NCBI GenBank assembly: GCA_038248745.1
Contig: JBBRXC010000107.1
Span: 1-5,423, forward strand
Source: JAENWH01 sp038248745
GTDB lineage: Bacteria; Bacillota; Clostridia; Peptostreptococcales; Anaerovoracaceae
Length of the DNA stretch: 5,423 nt
Direction of reading: 5' to 3'
The notes below the pieces were generated by a model. It had not been told where the DNA came from. It ran no database searches and saw only the letters and a program-made list of their open reading frames with translations. The position numbers and the translations under genes are program-made. Below, piece by piece: positions 4,403 to 5,423 of this stretch; within the stretch, counting starts at the first letter, position 1; every line of letters starts with the position of its first letter.

Positions 4403-5423
4403 ATGATACAATTAATTATTTTCATTTTCGGTACTATCGGTAAGCTTATGGGCAAGCTTTTTAGCAATAGAGGGTGTCTTGTTTCTTTCATCATTGTCAG
4501 TGTTGTGGTTTTTTATATTCTAGGGAAAGGAGCTCAAGTACATAACTATGAACTGCAAAAAGCACATCCGGAACTTTTAAAAAACGTCATACAGGATAAT
4601 CCCTCTTCTTATTTTGCACAACATATTCCCGGAATTCTATTTTGGAGTTTTATTATCGTCTCTATCGCCCTTTACATCAAGAGAAAGTTTAAAAAGAAAG
4701 ACCCAGCGAAGGGCATCGGTAAACCCCTCCCATCGAAAATAAGCAAGGATTTAGCCAACCCGTACACTCTTAAGCTTCAAACACAAGGTGAGGATCTGAT
4801 GATAAATAACCCCTTTCGGGGCATTCTCTGCATCGGCAGCGCGGGGAGCGGAAAGAGTGAATCTATTCTAAGACAGCTCATGAAATCGGCTATTGATAAC
4901 GAATTTTGTGGCATTATCTACGACTTTAAATCTCCAACCCTTACCAATGAGTTAGAAGGCTTTCTAAGTCAAAAAACGTCAAGGTTTAAACACTACAATA
5001 TAAACTTTAACGACCTGGAGCGATCTAACCGGGTGAACCCCCTGGACCCCCGCTATATAATTAATGCAAGTTATGCCAGGGAATTTTCAACCGCGATCAT
5101 CAACAACCTGCTACCCGAGAGCCTTGAAAGGAAAGACTTCTGGGTTAGAAGCTGTACGGATGTTCTGGCTGCAATAATTTTCTACTTATCGAGGGAATTA
5201 CCAGAGTACAGCACCCTGCCCCATGCCGTGGCCCTTGTTTTGACAGATGAAAGAAAAATTATAAGCCTGCTATCAAATAATCTTCAATGCTCTGGAATGG
5301 TTAAGAGCTTAGAAACAGCGTTAAACAACGATTCCAGAGAGCAGCTAAGCGGTGTTATCAGTACGCTTCAAAGTGCAATGAGTGTTTTAAATACCCCGGA
5401 GATTTTCTATCCGCTAAGTGGAA
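4403..5423 (+). CDS. VirD4/TraG-type coupling protein, 3' end beyond window
   Basis: This frame opens with ATG at 4403 and stays open for 340 codons to the window edge. It encodes the N-terminal half or more of a type IV secretion coupling ATPase, the membrane motor that passes the relaxase-DNA complex to the channel. Two membrane segments are visible: about 26-43 (LVSFIIVSVVVFYIL) and about 77-92 (GILFWSFIIVSIALYI). The second is followed by a basic stop-transfer stretch, KRKFKKKD. The Walker A motif GSAGSGKS lies at 145-152 (4835-4858). The following strand GIIYDFKSPTL (170-180) and NRVNPLDPRYI (209-219) are typical of TraG/TraD/VirD4 proteins. Walker B and the C-terminus lie outside. No Shine-Dalgarno is evident. 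The gene is 19 bases after the relaxase stop, so it is probably the third cistron of the operon. Confidence 0.9.
   Translation, partial: MIQLIIFIFGTIGKLMGKLFSNRGCLVSFIIVSVVVFYILGKGAQVHNYELQKAHPELLKNVIQDNPSSYFAQHIPGILFWSFIIVSIALYIKRKFKKKDPAKGIGKPLPSKISKDLANPYTLKLQTQGEDLMINNPFRGILCIGSAGSGKSESILRQLMKSAIDNEFCGIIYDFKSPTLTNELEGFLSQKTSRFKHYNINFNDLERSNRVNPLDPRYIINASYAREFSTAIINNLLPESLERKDFWVRSCTDVLAAIIFYLSRELPEYSTLPHAVALVLTDERKIISLLSNNLQCSGMVKSLETALNNDSREQLSGVISTLQSAMSVLNTPEIFYPLSG

Overview
This window looks like one end of a Bacteroidota (Bacteroidetes-type) mobilizable or conjugative element next to a stretch of accessory cargo genes. The evidence is family recognition in the right half: a BfmA/BtgA-type accessory mobilization protein, a DUF5712-type relaxase and a VirD4/TraG-type coupling protein, in that order on the + strand. 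The first gene is preceded by a TATATTTG box that fits the Bacteroidota -7 consensus TAnnTTTG. Shine-Dalgarno sequences are weak throughout, which also fits that phylum. No housekeeping gene or rRNA is present, so the genus cannot be fixed.

Layout from left to right. Positions 42-833 (-) encode a 263-residue protein with a possible divergent helix-hairpin-helix/DNA-glycosylase-like C-terminus. Positions 834-1478 hold no gene I can defend; they contain a doubtful minus-strand ORF, a tiny Lys-rich plus-strand ORF and a protein-like plus-strand fragment that stops where the next gene begins. Positions 1479-2273 (-) encode a 264-residue HNH nuclease with a probable N-terminal PUA/EVE-like domain. 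Positions 2274-2464 are very AT-rich and carry several short palindromes. A possible 46-codon gene lies at 2465-2605 (+). Positions 2587-2866 form a dense, comparatively GC-rich field of nested inverted repeats, followed by a promoter-like sequence and the mobilization operon (2975-5423, running off the right edge).

How the parts may work together: the three mobilization proteins fit a DNA-processing module. The BfmA-like protein would help place the relaxase on the transfer origin, the relaxase would nick and carry one strand, and the coupling ATPase would hand the complex to a type IV secretion channel. The hairpin field directly upstream is the obvious candidate for the cis-acting transfer origin (oriT), but this is inferred from position and structure only. 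The two minus-strand genes look like cargo. A nuclease with a probable base-reading domain suggests restriction or defence, and the HhH-like protein suggests DNA-base or repair chemistry, but no second component of a known defence system is visible.
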